This document shows positions 1-8,535 of a DNA stretch of 46,971 nucleotides, piece by piece; position 1 is the first letter of the stretch, and each line of letters starts with the position of its first letter. The DNA lies in contig NZ_BMQQ01000009.1 of assembly GCF_014648195.1 (NCBI RefSeq), positions 63,813 through 110,783 on the forward strand. Direction: 5' to 3'. The notes under the pieces are model-generated. The model was given only the letters and a program-made list of their open reading frames with translations, made no database searches and was not told where the DNA came from. The translations under genes were made by a program, and so were the position numbers. The DNA is from Streptomyces purpureus. GTDB lineage: Bacteria; Actinomycetota; Actinomycetes; Streptomycetales; Streptomycetaceae.

Positions 1-336
1 GCCCCGCCCCCCGCCCCCACCGCCGCCCGCCCCCACGGCCCCCGGGGCTCCAGCGCCGACCTCGCCACCATCGTGTCGGGCATCAGCAGCCTCACCGTCG
101 GCGCCGCCCGCCTCATGGACGGCGGCACGGTCAAGCAGACCATGGTCGCCATGGAGGAGAGCAGCGTCCTCGTCATGTCGATCAGCGACGGCTCGCTGCT
201 CGGCGTGCACGCCACCCCCGACTGCGACATGAGTGTCGTCGCCTACCACATGGCACTCTTCGTCGGCCGCGCCGGACACGTCCTCACCCCCGAACTCCGC
301 AGCGAGCTGCGCAAATCGTTGGAGAGCACCCGATGA
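1..336 (+). CDS. Roadblock/LC7 domain protein of a conservon (CvnB-like), 5' truncated
   Basis: Partial gene: frame 1 is open from the first base, so the start lies outside the window and the ATG at 73 is internal. The visible 111 residues include the stretch ISSLTVGAARLM and a conserved core ending in TPELRSELRKSLEST, typical of the small roadblock/LC7 proteins (MglB-like) found in Streptomyces conservons. Such proteins pair with the Ras-like GTPase encoded two genes downstream and usually follow a sensor-kinase-like gene, which would lie left of the window. The stop overlaps the next start in an ATGA arrangement (333-336), implying coupled translation. The family call is firm because of the gene order; the specific signal is unknown. 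Confidence 0.85.
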   Translation, partial: APPPAPTAARPHGPRGSSADLATIVSGISSLTVGAARLMDGGTVKQTMVAMEESSVLVMSISDGSLLGVHATPDCDMSVVAYHMALFVGRAGHVLTPELRSELRKSLESTR

Positions 337-743
337 CGTCCGCCGCCGAACCCCTGCGCAGGCTCCCCGTCCGCGGCGAGGGCAAGCGCCCCGCCCGGGT
401 CCGCCCGTACTCCCTCACCGGCGGCCGCACCCGCTTCGGCCACGTCCTGCTCGTGGAGACCTTCGTCGCCGCGCTGGAGGCCTCCGAGGAGCGCCGGGAG
501 CTGGCGAACGGGATCGTCTCCCGCGTCATGCCGGAGATGCGGGCCATCGTCGAACTCTGCCGCCGCATGCGGACCGTCGCCGAGATCTCGGCGCTGCTGC
601 GGATACCGCTGGGGGTCGTCCGGGTGCTGCTCAGCGACCTGGCCGACCAAGGAAAGATCCGCGTGTACGGGACCGGGCACGGCATCGGCCAGCCCGACCG
701 CGCCTTGCTCGAAAGGGTGCTGAATGGACTCCGTCGTCTCTGA
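333..743 (+). CDS. DUF742 protein of a conservon (CvnC-like)
   Basis: A 136-residue protein with the DUF742 pattern: an N-terminal RVRPYSLTGGRT motif (about residues 22-33) followed by a helical region that reads like a winged-helix fold (AEISALLRIPLGVVRVLLSDL, about 84-104). In conservons this family sits between the roadblock protein and the GTPase and is thought to belong to a membrane-associated signalling complex. It overlaps the upstream gene by 4 nt and the downstream GTPase gene by 20 nt, so the three are translated as a unit. No signal peptide or membrane segment is visible. Identification rests on the motif plus gene order; the biochemical role of DUF742 is not established. Confidence 0.88.
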   Translation: MTSAAEPLRRLPVRGEGKRPARVRPYSLTGGRTRFGHVLLVETFVAALEASEERRELANGIVSRVMPEMRAIVELCRRMRTVAEISALLRIPLGVVRVLLSDLADQGKIRVYGTGHGIGQPDRALLERVLNGLRRL

Positions 744-1404
744 CCTCCCAGGGGCCGCCGAGGCCCCCGGGATCGTCGCCCGGCCGGGACCGGCGGCGCC
801 CGCCCCGCGACTCGCCGCCGACGAGGGACTTCGGGACTGGCAGCTCGACCACACCCGCGCCCCGATCGCCACCAAGATCGTCGTCGCGGGCGGTTTCGGG
901 GTCGGCAAGACGACCTTCGTCGGGTCCGTCTCCGAGATCACCCCGCTCCGGACCGAGGCGCTGATGACCCGCGCCAGCGAGGACACCGACGACCTCGCCG
1001 CCACGCCCGACAAGCTCACCACCACCGTCGCCATGGACTTCGGGCGGATCACGCTCGACGACGACCTGGTGCTCTACCTCTTCGGCACCCCCGGCCAGAA
1101 GCGCTTCTGGTTCATGTGGGACGACCTCGTGCGCGGCGCGATCGGCGCCGTCGTGCTCGCCGACACCCGACGGCTGACCGACTGCTTCCCCGCGCTCGAC
1201 TACTTCGAGAGCTGCGGACTGCCGTACATCGTCGCCGTCAACCACTTCGAGGGCACCGAGCTGTTCGAGGCCGAGGACGTCCGGGAGGCGCTGACGGTGC
1301 CCCCGCACGTCCCGGTGCTGATCATGGACGCGCGCAACCGGGTCTCGGTCATCGAATCCCTGCTTGCGATGGTCGCCCACGCCCTCGACGTCACCCCCGA
1401 ATAA
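724..1404 (+). CDS. Ras-like GTP-binding protein of a conservon (CvnD-like)
   Basis: A 226-residue small GTPase. After a roughly 50-residue Ala/Pro-rich N-terminus the G1/Walker A motif GGFGVGKTT is at about 56-64. The switch II motif reads FGTPGQKRFWFMW, with TPGQ where Ras has DxxGQ. The G4 position reads VNHFEG, an MglA-type variant of NKxD. Members of this family cycle between GTP and GDP forms under control of the partner roadblock protein. The gene starts inside the preceding DUF742 gene and is followed after 18 nt by the flavin monooxygenase gene, which has its own ribosome binding site (taggag, 1409-1414). Function in a conservon complex is inferred from context. Confidence 0.9.
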   Translation: MDSVVSDLPGAAEAPGIVARPGPAAPAPRLAADEGLRDWQLDHTRAPIATKIVVAGGFGVGKTTFVGSVSEITPLRTEALMTRASEDTDDLAATPDKLTTTVAMDFGRITLDDDLVLYLFGTPGQKRFWFMWDDLVRGAIGAVVLADTRRLTDCFPALDYFESCGLPYIVAVNHFEGTELFEAEDVREALTVPPHVPVLIMDARNRVSVIESLLAMVAHALDVTPE

Positions 1405-1422
1405 ACCGTAGGAGACTCCGCC

Positions 1423-2667
1423 ATGCGGAAGATACTCATCGTGGGGGCCGGCCAGTCCGGTCTTCAGCTCGCCCTCGGCCTCCAGTCCCAGGGCTACGAG
1501 GTCACCCTCATGTCCAACCGCACGGCGGACGAGATCCGCACCGGCCGGGTGATGTCCACGCAGTGCATGTTCCACACCGCCCTCCAGCACGAGCGCGACC
1601 TCGGCATCAACTTCTGGGAGTCCCAGGCCCCTCGGATCGAGGGCCTCGGCGTCTCCGTCGCCGGCCCGGAATCCCAGAGGGTCATCGACTGGGTCGGCAG
1701 ACTCGACGGCTACGCCCAGTCCGTCGACCAGCGTGTGAAGATGGCCGGCTGGATGGAGACCTTCGCCCAGCGCGGCGGCCAGCTCGTCATCCACGGCGCC
1801 GCCGTCGGCGACCTCGACTACTTCTCCCGTACGTACGACCTGGTGCTGGTCTCCGCCGGCAAGGGCGAGCTCGTCTCCATGTTCGGCCGCGACGCCGCCC
1901 GCTCCCCGTACGCCGAACCGCAGCGCGCCCTGGCCGTCTCCTACGTCCACGGCCTCGGCCCCCGCCCCGAGCACCCGGACTTCGACGCGGTCCGCTGCAA
2001 CCTCGTCCCCGGCGTCGGCGAGCTCTTCGTCATGCCGACCCTGACGACCTCCGGCCGCGCCGACATCCTCTTCTGGGAGGGCATCCCCGGCGGGCCCCTC
2101 GACGTCTTCCAGGGCGTCAAGGACCCCTCCGAGCACCTGGCGCTCACGCTGGAGCTGATGGAGAAGTTCACGCCCTGGGAGTACGCCCGCGCCACCAAGG
2201 CCGAACTGACCGACGCCAACGGCACCCTCGCCGGCCGCTACGCCCCGACCGTCCGCAACCCGATCGGCCGGCTCCCCGGCGGCGGCCTGGTCCTCGGTGT
2301 CGCCGACGTCGTCGTCGCCAACGACCCGATCACGGGCCAGGGCTCCAACTCCGCGTCCAAGTGCGCCGCCGCCTACCTCGCCTCCATCGTCGAGCACGGC
2401 GACAAGCCGTTCGACGAGACGTGGATGCGGGCCACCTTCGACCGCTACTGGAACACCGCCCAGCACGTCACCAAGTGGACCAACGCCATGCTCGGCGTCC
2501 CGCCGGAGCACGTCCTCGGCCTGATCGGCGCGGCCGGCACGCTCCAGCCCGTCGCCGACCGGTTCGCCAACGGCTTCGACGACCCGGCCGACTTCGAGAA
2601 CTTCTTCTTCGACCCGGAGAAGACGGCCGCCTACCTCGCCGAGGCCGCCGGCTCCGGCCGGTCCTGA
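1423..2667 (+). CDS. Styrene/indole monooxygenase-like FAD-dependent oxygenase (StyA family)
   Basis: A 414-residue flavoprotein. The N-terminus MRKILIVGAGQSGLQLA carries the dinucleotide-binding GxGxxG (residues 8-13) and fits the StyA/IndA branch of single-component flavin monooxygenases, about 415 residues. A late motif near ANDPITGQGSNSASK (about 303-317) matches the second FAD-binding region of the hydroxylase fold. StyA enzymes use FADH2 delivered by a separate reductase (StyB) to epoxidise aryl alkenes or indole; no reductase gene is in the window. The gene follows the conservon GTPase by 18 nt on the same strand and is probably cotranscribed with it. Its 3' end overlaps the convergent NlpC/P60 gene by 37 bp. 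The substrate cannot be read from the sequence. Confidence 0.85.
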   Translation: MRKILIVGAGQSGLQLALGLQSQGYEVTLMSNRTADEIRTGRVMSTQCMFHTALQHERDLGINFWESQAPRIEGLGVSVAGPESQRVIDWVGRLDGYAQSVDQRVKMAGWMETFAQRGGQLVIHGAAVGDLDYFSRTYDLVLVSAGKGELVSMFGRDAARSPYAEPQRALAVSYVHGLGPRPEHPDFDAVRCNLVPGVGELFVMPTLTTSGRADILFWEGIPGGPLDVFQGVKDPSEHLALTLELMEKFTPWEYARATKAELTDANGTLAGRYAPTVRNPIGRLPGGGLVLGVADVVVANDPITGQGSNSASKCAAAYLASIVEHGDKPFDETWMRATFDRYWNTAQHVTKWTNAMLGVPPEHVLGLIGAAGTLQPVADRFANGFDDPADFENFFFDPEKTAAYLAEAAGSGRS

Positions 2668-3938
2668 GCGAACCCCTCGTCCGCGCCGTCCGTCGCCCCC
2701 TCGGGGAGCGGCGGCGGCGTGAACGAGGGGAGCGGGGTGCCCGCCGGGTCCGGGCGGACGGCGCCGAGCAGTGGGTTCGCCGCGATCGGGGAGACCTTCA
2801 CCAGGCCGCCCGGGCGCGGGGCGTGCACCACGAGCCCCTCGCCCAGATAGAGCGCCACATGCGTGGCGCCCGGGAAGTAGACCACCAGATCGCCCGGCCG
2901 CAGGTCGGACAGCTCCACCCGCGGCAGCGTGCGCCACTGCTCCTGGCTGGTGCGGGGCACCGCCAGGCCCGCGTCCGCCCAGGCCTGCGAGGTCAGCCCC
3001 GAGCAGTCGAAGGCCTCGGGCCCCTCGGCGCCCCACACGTACGGTTTGCCGATCTGCCCGACCGCGTAGCGCAGGGCCTGCGCGCCCGCCTCGGTGGGCG
3101 TCCGTGTCACGTCCAGGACGCCCGAGTCCATCAGCGCGCTCTGGGCGCCCGCCGTGACCGTCTGCTCCCGTGCGTCCAGCGCGGCCAGCTGGTCGGGCGA
3201 CAGCGCCGCGAGGAGCTCCTCCACCTCCCTCAGCCGCTCATGGACCGCGTCCCGCTCCTCCTTCTGCCGGGCGGCCAGCGTCTGCTGCCGGTCCAGCGCG
3301 CGGCGGGCGGCGACGGCCAGCGAGTGCGCCCGCCGCTCCCCGTCCTCCAGCCGTGCGACGGCCGCAGCCCGCTCCCGCGCCGCCCGGTCGATCAGCCGGC
3401 GCCGGTCGAGGGCGACACCGGGGTCGGGGGAGAGCAGGAAGCGTACGTACGACGAGAACTCCCCGGCGCCCTGGTACTGCGCCCTGGCGAGCCGGCCCAC
3501 GTCGTCCCGGCTGCGGGAGAGCGCGCCGCGGGTGCGGGCCAGCTTGAGGTTGAGGGCCTTGGTCGCGGCAGTCTGCCGGGCGAGCTCGGAGGCGGTGGCG
3601 TTGTACCTCTCGGTGGCGGCCTCCGCCTGCTGGCAGAGGCTGCGCAGGCGGACGAGGAGCGCGCCGACGGAGTCGTCGCCGGGATCCTCGGGCCCGAGGG
3701 CGGCCGCGTCGTCCTCCGGAACCTCTTCCGGCTCGTCGTCCTCCGGGACCTCCTCCGCCGTCTCCTGAACGTCCTCCGTCTCCTGGACGTCCTCCTGGAC
3801 CTCCTCCGTCTCCTCCGCCACCGGGGGCGGTGTCGGCTCCACCGGCAGCGCCGCCGCCGGAGCGCCCAGCACCGTGGTCACGGTCGTCGCCGAGACGAGG
3901 GCCGCCGTACAGACCGCGCGCAGCACCCTTCCTGACAT
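2631..3938 (-). CDS. Secreted NlpC/P60 family peptidoglycan endopeptidase
   Basis: A 435-residue exported cell-wall hydrolase. It has a signal peptide (about residues 1-30, ending APAAA), an acidic Glu/Val/Pro-rich stretch (about 40-85), a long coiled-coil region (about 95-245), and a C-terminal NlpC/P60 domain. The catalytic triad is visible: Cys312 in DCSGLT, His360 in THVALYLG and His372 in VVHAP. This architecture matches the RipA/DL-endopeptidase class that cleaves stem peptides, with the coiled coil acting as a regulatory or docking region. The 3' end overlaps the convergent flavin monooxygenase gene. The start is at 3938 just after the end of the degenerate kinase gene. Family assignment is firm; the cleaved bond is inferred from the family. 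Confidence 0.9.
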   Translation of the reverse strand: MSGRVLRAVCTAALVSATTVTTVLGAPAAALPVEPTPPPVAEETEEVQEDVQETEDVQETAEEVPEDDEPEEVPEDDAAALGPEDPGDDSVGALLVRLRSLCQQAEAATERYNATASELARQTAATKALNLKLARTRGALSRSRDDVGRLARAQYQGAGEFSSYVRFLLSPDPGVALDRRRLIDRAARERAAAVARLEDGERRAHSLAVAARRALDRQQTLAARQKEERDAVHERLREVEELLAALSPDQLAALDAREQTVTAGAQSALMDSGVLDVTRTPTEAGAQALRYAVGQIGKPYVWGAEGPEAFDCSGLTSQAWADAGLAVPRTSQEQWRTLPRVELSDLRPGDLVVYFPGATHVALYLGEGLVVHAPRPGGLVKVSPIAANPLLGAVRPDPAGTPLPSFTPPPLPEGATDGADEGFAQDRPEPAASAR

Positions 3939-4012
3939 GTCATCACCTCACGGCGATGATGCGGAGGCCCCCGCCCGGTCACCTCCCGGGTGGGCCGATC
4001 GTGCCAATCGGG

Positions 4013-4625
4013 TCACCCGTCGAGGGGGAGTGCCACGATCCGCCCGCGCGCCTGCAGATAGAGCCGTTCCTTGTCGGCGGAGAAGGACGCCGAGCCGGGG
4101 TTGCCTGCCGGCCCACCTCGTACGCCCACTCCTTCTTCCGCGTCCGCAGGTTGAGGACGTACAGCCAGGTCCGGGTGTCGTCGCAGGCCAGGTAGGCGAG
4201 TCCGGCCCGGGCTTGAGGTCGCGGTGCACGATCCCCGCCGTGTGCAGCGCGTCCAGCGCCCGGGCCAGCGCCCCGCCGAGCGCCGCCACCCCTTCCTCCG
4301 GCAGCGGCCCGCGCCCCTCCACGCACTCGCCGAGCGTCGGCCCCACCACGAACTCGGTCGCGAACCACGGCGGCCGGGCCGCCAGGTCCGAGCCCAGCAC
4401 CCCCGCGACGTACGGATGGGTGACGGCGGACGCGGCCCGGATCTCGCGGCGGAACCGGGCCAGCAGCTGCGGCTCGTGCGCCAGGTCCGGCAGGAGCGTC
4501 TTCACCGCCACCGGTGTGCGGCCGTCCCGCCCGAGATAGACCGTGCCCATGCCGCCCGCGCCGACCACCCCGAGCAGGGTGTACGGCCCGAGCCGTCCGG
4601 GATCCTCGGCCCCTAGCGGCCGCAT
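4013..4625 (-). pseudogene. Degenerate serine/threonine kinase-PQQ protein gene (internal deletion plus frameshift)
   Basis: The first 140 residues read as an intact kinase N-lobe: GVVGAGGMGTVYLG (glycine loop), VAVKTLL (catalytic Lys) and IVHRDLKPG (catalytic loop). Immediately after HRDLKPG (about 4205) homology jumps to another frame, giving GLAYLACDDTRTWLYVLNL and KEWAYEVGRQ, a PQQ-type beta-propeller blade. At about 4107-4109 one further G appears to be missing, after which a third frame gives GNPGSASFSADKERLYLQA and a natural end at the TGA 4013-4015. The gene therefore looks like a kinase-propeller fusion that lost its middle and then shifted frame. Its ATG overlaps the stop of the upstream kinase-like gene (ATGA, 4622-4625). 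An assembly error is the alternative explanation. Confidence 0.75.
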
Positions 4626-7459
4626 CAGTCCAGGGGGAGCGAGTAGTACGCCCGGCCGCGGCCCACGACCACCGACCCTCCGGCGGCCAGCACGCGGTAC
4701 GGCTCCGCGGGCGGCTCAGGCTGCCCCGGCGCCTGGGCACCGGCGTCCTGGAACTTCCACAGCCGCCGCCCGTCCTCCGCGCCGAAAGCCGTGACCTGGG
4801 TGGCGTCCGCCGCCAGCACCGTACGGCCGCTCGCACCGACCACGATTTCCGGACTCGCCGCGGTGGCCGGTCCGGCCGGCGCCTCGGTGGCCCGCTGCCA
4901 GCGCACGGCCCCGCCGGCCGCGTCGAGCGCGAACACCGACTGGGAGCGCTGGGCGACGTACAGCGCCGAGCCGTGCCGCACCGGCCGGCCGAAGGCGAGC
5001 GCCGGACCGGCCGGCCGCTTCCAGACCTGGGCGCCGGTGCCGGAGGCGTACCCGAACACCGCGCCCGGCAGGGCCGCGTACACCCGCCCCTCCGCGTCGC
5101 CGGTCACCGGCGCGGTCAGGGCGACCGCGCCGAACTGCCGCTTCCACAGCAGCTTCCCGGTCGCCCGGTCGTAGCCGTAGAAGACGGCGCGGCCCTTCTG
5201 GGCCTTTGCCTGGGCGGCGGTGAGGGTGGCGGCGTTCTGCCGCACGACGAGCTGGGCCGGTCGGATCGCGACCAGTTCGTACGTCCCCGGGGCGGGCGTG
5301 CGCCACAACTCCTTGCGGCGGACGACGTCGTAGGCGAACAGCGCGGCCGGAGCGGTGCACCAGACGACCGGGCCGTCCTGTCCGACGACCCCGGTCAGGC
5401 CCTGGTGCGGGGCGCGGTGCTCGATCTTGCCGCTGCTGGGGGAGAGCCACAGGAACTCGCTCGCGCCGGCCACGAACACCGGCCCGTCGGCCGTGGGCAG
5501 CGCCCGCCGCGCCGACGCCGCGCCGGGCTGCTCCCAGATCCGCCGGCCTGAGGCCAGGTCGACGGCGGTGGTCCCGGCGGCGGAGGTCAGCAGCAGCCGG
5601 TGCCGGTCGACGACGGCGGCCGCGGCGGCCGAGTGCTCGTACCTCCACGCCGCGACGGGCGGCACGCCGGCCACCGGGGGCCGCGGCTTGGGCGCGGCCG
5701 GCTTGGCCGGGGGCGCGGGGCTCTCGTCCCCACCCGCGCTCAGCGCGAGCCCGCCCCCGGCCCCGATGAGCAGCCCGCCCCCGGCCCCGATGAGCAGCGC
5801 CCGCCGATCGAGCCCCTGGCCGCGCTTGGGCGCTGAGGGAGGGGTGGGGCCGGCCGCCGGTGGCACGCTCGGCGGCACGACGGCCGCGGGCAGCGGGGCC
5901 CGCTGCCCGGGCACGGCGAGTTGCGTCGTGACCCGGTCGCCCGCCTGGGCGCGTGGCAGGGCCGCGAGCTGGGTGGTGGCTGTGTCGGGGGTGGGGGGCC
6001 CGGGCGGCAGGGCGGCAACGGGCGCGGCGGGTGCCCCGGCGGCCAAGGCAGCGGCAGGCGCCGCGGGCGGCAGAGCAGCGACGGGCGGCATGCCTTCGGT
6101 CGCGGCGAGCGGGCCAGGGGCCGAGGCGGCGACGGGCGCCGCAGGGGGCAGAGCAGCGACGGGCGCCACGCCGTCAGTCGCGGCGGGCGGCATGCCTTCG
6201 GTCGCGGCGAGCGGGCCAGGGGCCGAGGCGGCTGCGGGCGCGCCGACGCCCAAGGCGTCGCCGGACGCCGCCGGCGCCACGGCTGCTGCCGCCGGGGCCT
6301 GCGCTCCGGTGCCGAACCGCGTCGTGACGGGGTCCTCCCCGGCGGGCGAGCCGGGCGCGGGGACCGCCTGCGCTCCCGTTCCGGGGTCGTCCGCGGCGTC
6401 CGTGCCGGTGGTCTGCTGGTCCGTCTGGGCCTGGGCCCGCGCTCCCGTTCGGTGATGGTCCGCGACGTCCGCACCGACCGGCCCCGCGTCCGCGCCGACG
6501 GCCCCCGAGTCCGTCACGTCCGTGCCGACGGCCAAGGCGTCGCCGGACGCGGCGGCCCGCGCCGCCTCCGCCGTCACCACGTCGTCCCCCGACACCATCC
6601 GCCCCACCTCCGCCTCCCGCGCCGCGAGGGCGTCCAGGAGGGGCTGGGGCAGCCAGCCGTCACGGGCCAGGGCGGCCGCGCCCTCCAGGGCGAGGGTGGC
6701 GGCTGCCGAGCCCGCCGAGGGGCGGGCCGAGGGGTCCTTGGAGAGGCAGTCGGCGACCAGGGGGCGCAAGGCCTCCGGGACGGCGGTCAGTTCGGGGTCC
6801 TTGTGGGCGATCTCCGCGCTGTCGCCGAGCGGTGTCGTCCCCGTCGCCGCATACGTCAGCAGCAGGCCCAGCACGAACAGGTCCGACGCCGGGCCCGGTT
6901 CCTTGCCCGCGATCTGTTCGGGGGTCAGGTAGCCGAGCCGTACGGACAGCTGGCGGCCCGGGCCGGCCTGCGCGGACGCGGCCGCGCCCAGCGCTCCGTA
7001 CGCCGTCAGGCGGGGGCCGTCCGTGGCCAGTTCCACCGTCTCGGGGGTCAGGCCGTGCAGGACCGCCCCGGTGGCGTGGACCCGGGAGAGGGTCTCGGCA
7101 AGACCGGCGCCCAGTATCCGGACCGCCTTCTCGGGCAGCGGACCGGCCAGGGAGATCGCCTCGGCGAGCGTCACACCGGGCACATACGCGTCGACGGTCC
7201 ACAGCTCGTCGCCCTCGCCGGTGGCGAGCGGCGGGCACACCCAGCCGCCCGCGAGCCGCTCCGCCGTCCGGGTCTCGGTGCGGAAGCGGCGCCGGAAGGC
7301 GGGCAGCGCGGCCAGCTCGGGGCGGGGCACGGTCACCACCACAGGCGCCCCGGCCTCGTCGCGGCCGAGGTACCGCACGGCCGCAGCCGTCTGACGCAGC
7401 CGGGTCCGTACGACGTACGGACCGACCTGGCGCGGATCGTCCTGCTGCAGCGGCTCCAC
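4625..7459 (-). CDS. Membrane pseudokinase with PQQ-like beta-propeller domain
   Basis: A 944-residue protein. I place the start at the GTG at 7459 because a strong ribosome binding site (ggggggagg) lies 6 nt upstream; the frame stays open to an ATG at 7681 without one. Residues about 13-275 follow the kinase fold (YLTPEQ, SDLFVLGLLL, DPSARPSA). However, the ATP lysine region reads VVVTV, the catalytic loop HRDLKP reads HGLTPE (135-140) and DFG reads TAYG (152-155), so it should be catalytically dead. A long Ala/Pro linker with repeats follows, then a glycine-rich membrane segment ALLIGAGGGLL, then an extracellular PQQ-type propeller of Trp-containing blades to the C-terminus. Its stop overlaps the start of the degenerate kinase gene, so the two were once cotranslated, possibly as a pseudokinase/kinase pair. 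Confidence 0.85.
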   Translation of the reverse strand: MEPLQQDDPRQVGPYVVRTRLRQTAAAVRYLGRDEAGAPVVVTVPRPELAALPAFRRRFRTETRTAERLAGGWVCPPLATGEGDELWTVDAYVPGVTLAEAISLAGPLPEKAVRILGAGLAETLSRVHATGAVLHGLTPETVELATDGPRLTAYGALGAAASAQAGPGRQLSVRLGYLTPEQIAGKEPGPASDLFVLGLLLTYAATGTTPLGDSAEIAHKDPELTAVPEALRPLVADCLSKDPSARPSAGSAAATLALEGAAALARDGWLPQPLLDALAAREAEVGRMVSGDDVVTAEAARAAASGDALAVGTDVTDSGAVGADAGPVGADVADHHRTGARAQAQTDQQTTGTDAADDPGTGAQAVPAPGSPAGEDPVTTRFGTGAQAPAAAAVAPAASGDALGVGAPAAASAPGPLAATEGMPPAATDGVAPVAALPPAAPVAASAPGPLAATEGMPPVAALPPAAPAAALAAGAPAAPVAALPPGPPTPDTATTQLAALPRAQAGDRVTTQLAVPGQRAPLPAAVVPPSVPPAAGPTPPSAPKRGQGLDRRALLIGAGGGLLIGAGGGLALSAGGDESPAPPAKPAAPKPRPPVAGVPPVAAWRYEHSAAAAAVVDRHRLLLTSAAGTTAVDLASGRRIWEQPGAASARRALPTADGPVFVAGASEFLWLSPSSGKIEHRAPHQGLTGVVGQDGPVVWCTAPAALFAYDVVRRKELWRTPAPGTYELVAIRPAQLVVRQNAATLTAAQAKAQKGRAVFYGYDRATGKLLWKRQFGAVALTAPVTGDAEGRVYAALPGAVFGYASGTGAQVWKRPAGPALAFGRPVRHGSALYVAQRSQSVFALDAAGGAVRWQRATEAPAGPATAASPEIVVGASGRTVLAADATQVTAFGAEDGRRLWKFQDAGAQAPGQPEPPAEPYRVLAAGGSVVVGRGRAYYSLPLD
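6083..6232. repeat. Two identical 48-bp direct repeats inside the pseudokinase linker
   Basis: The blocks 6083-6130 and 6185-6232 are identical and lie 102 bp apart (34 codons), so they keep frame. They encode repeats around ASAPGPLAATEGMPP in the Ala/Pro-rich linker between the kinase-like and membrane parts of the protein. This is a coding micro-repeat that probably varies in length between strains. It is not a CRISPR array: only two copies exist and both are translated. Confidence 0.8.
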
Positions 7460-7494
7460 GACGGGCCTCCCCCCTGATGACACGAGGGTCGATC

Positions 7495-7770
7495 TTATGG
7501 GGCGCCGTTCGGCTTCGACCAGGGCCACTTGAGGGTGCGGCGCTCGCGGCCCTCGGGCGCGTACTCGTACTTCCAGCCGGTCTGCAGGCCGAGCCGCCTG
7601 GTGTGGCCGGCCGGCTCGCGGCGGTAGGTGTACACGGTCGGGGGACCACCTTCGGCGGCCGGTACGGGCACCTCGTACCACTTGGGCGGGTGTCCGGTCG
7701 GCCCGACGAGGACGGCCAGCACGCGCCCGTCCAGGGGCCCGCCGTAGAACGGCGTCTTCTCGCTTCTCAC
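7495..7770 (-). CDS. Small conserved hypothetical protein
   Basis: A 91-residue protein with no recognised domain. It begins MRSEKTPFYGGPLDGR, is rich in Pro, Gly, Tyr and Trp, and ends in a basic stretch KWPWSKPNG. The YGGPLDGR start resembles many small actinobacterial proteins of unknown function. It lies 10 nt after the stop of the TetR gene on the same strand, and its stop precedes the pseudokinase start by 35 nt, so it may share transcription with either. No signal peptide or membrane segment is visible. Coding status is supported by strand continuity, tight packing and Streptomyces-like codon use. Confidence 0.6.
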   Translation of the reverse strand: MRSEKTPFYGGPLDGRVLAVLVGPTGHPPKWYEVPVPAAEGGPPTVYTYRREPAGHTRRLGLQTGWKYEYAPEGRERRTLKWPWSKPNGAP

Positions 7771-7780
7771 GGCACCAGTG

Positions 7781-8506
7781 TCATATGAGGTGGGCGGCCT
7801 CGCCCACGACGGGGATCACCCGCCGGGCCAGCGTGCCCACCGGGCCGTGCGCCGTCTCCTGCGCCAGCAGCAGTTTCACCGCCGTCGCCGTCTCCTCGTC
7901 GGTCGCCGATGTGGCCGTGAGAAGCGCGATCAGATGGTCGACGAGCCAGTCCCGCAGCTCGGTGGCGGACGGCTGCTTCTCCTCGTCCAGCCAGATCAGC
8001 GAGGCCGCCTCGACCGCCGCGATCCACGTGCGGACCATCATCCGCAGCCTCGGCCCCGGCCGGCCTGCGCCGAGGTGGATCAGGATCTGTTCGGCCGCCG
8101 CCCGACGTACCTCGTCGACGATGGCGGTCGTCCGGGACGTCTCGGCGACGCTGCCGCCGCGCAGCAGCGCGCTGAACCCGGCGTCGTGCTGGTCGACGAA
8201 GTGGAGGTACCGGTCGAGGACCCGGGTCAGCCGCTCGGTCGGCGGCCCTTCCGGCGGCTCGGTGAAGCACAGCTCCAGCTCGTCGGCGGCCGAGCGCAGC
8301 GCCGCCTCGTACAACTGCTGCTTCCCGCCGGGGAAGTAGCGGTAGACGAGCGGCCGGGAGACCCCGGCCGCCTCGGCGACGTCGTCCAGCGACACCTCCT
8401 CGGGCGCCCGGTGCGCGAAGAGCGACAGGGCGGCGCCCAGGAGTTGCCTGCGCCTCTCCTCGACGCTGAGCCGGCGGTACGCGGGCGGCGTGGCGGGACT
8501 GGTCAT
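7781..8506 (-). CDS. TetR/AcrR family transcriptional regulator
   Basis: A 241-residue repressor. I use the ATG at 8506 (MTSPATPPAYRRLSVEERRR); the frame remains open to 8563 but the extra residues look unrelated. The N-terminal helix-turn-helix is typical of TetR: RRQLLGAALSLFAHR, then VSLDDVAEAAGVSRPLVYRYF (about 35-55). The C-terminal two thirds form the ligand-binding and dimerisation domain and show no identifiable ligand motif. The stop of the AurF-like gene (8536) is only 29 nt upstream, so both may sit in one transcript from 9471. Likely targets are the divergent oxygenase promoters at 9472-9653, where GACnnnnnGTC palindromes occur; that link is inference. Confidence 0.9.
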   Translation of the reverse strand: MTSPATPPAYRRLSVEERRRQLLGAALSLFAHRAPEEVSLDDVAEAAGVSRPLVYRYFPGGKQQLYEAALRSAADELELCFTEPPEGPPTERLTRVLDRYLHFVDQHDAGFSALLRGGSVAETSRTTAIVDEVRRAAAEQILIHLGAGRPGPRLRMMVRTWIAAVEAASLIWLDEEKQPSATELRDWLVDHLIALLTATSATDEETATAVKLLLAQETAHGPVGTLARRVIPVVGEAAHLI

Positions 8507-8535
8507 GCACGCAGCGTAGCCCCGGGGGCCCCCGC

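Noticed and set aside
631..3036. 801-codon open frame on the minus strand across the conservon and oxygenase genes
   Set aside because: It is antisense to four genes with clear motifs and encodes low-complexity Gly/Arg/Ala-rich sequence; a GC-driven shadow.
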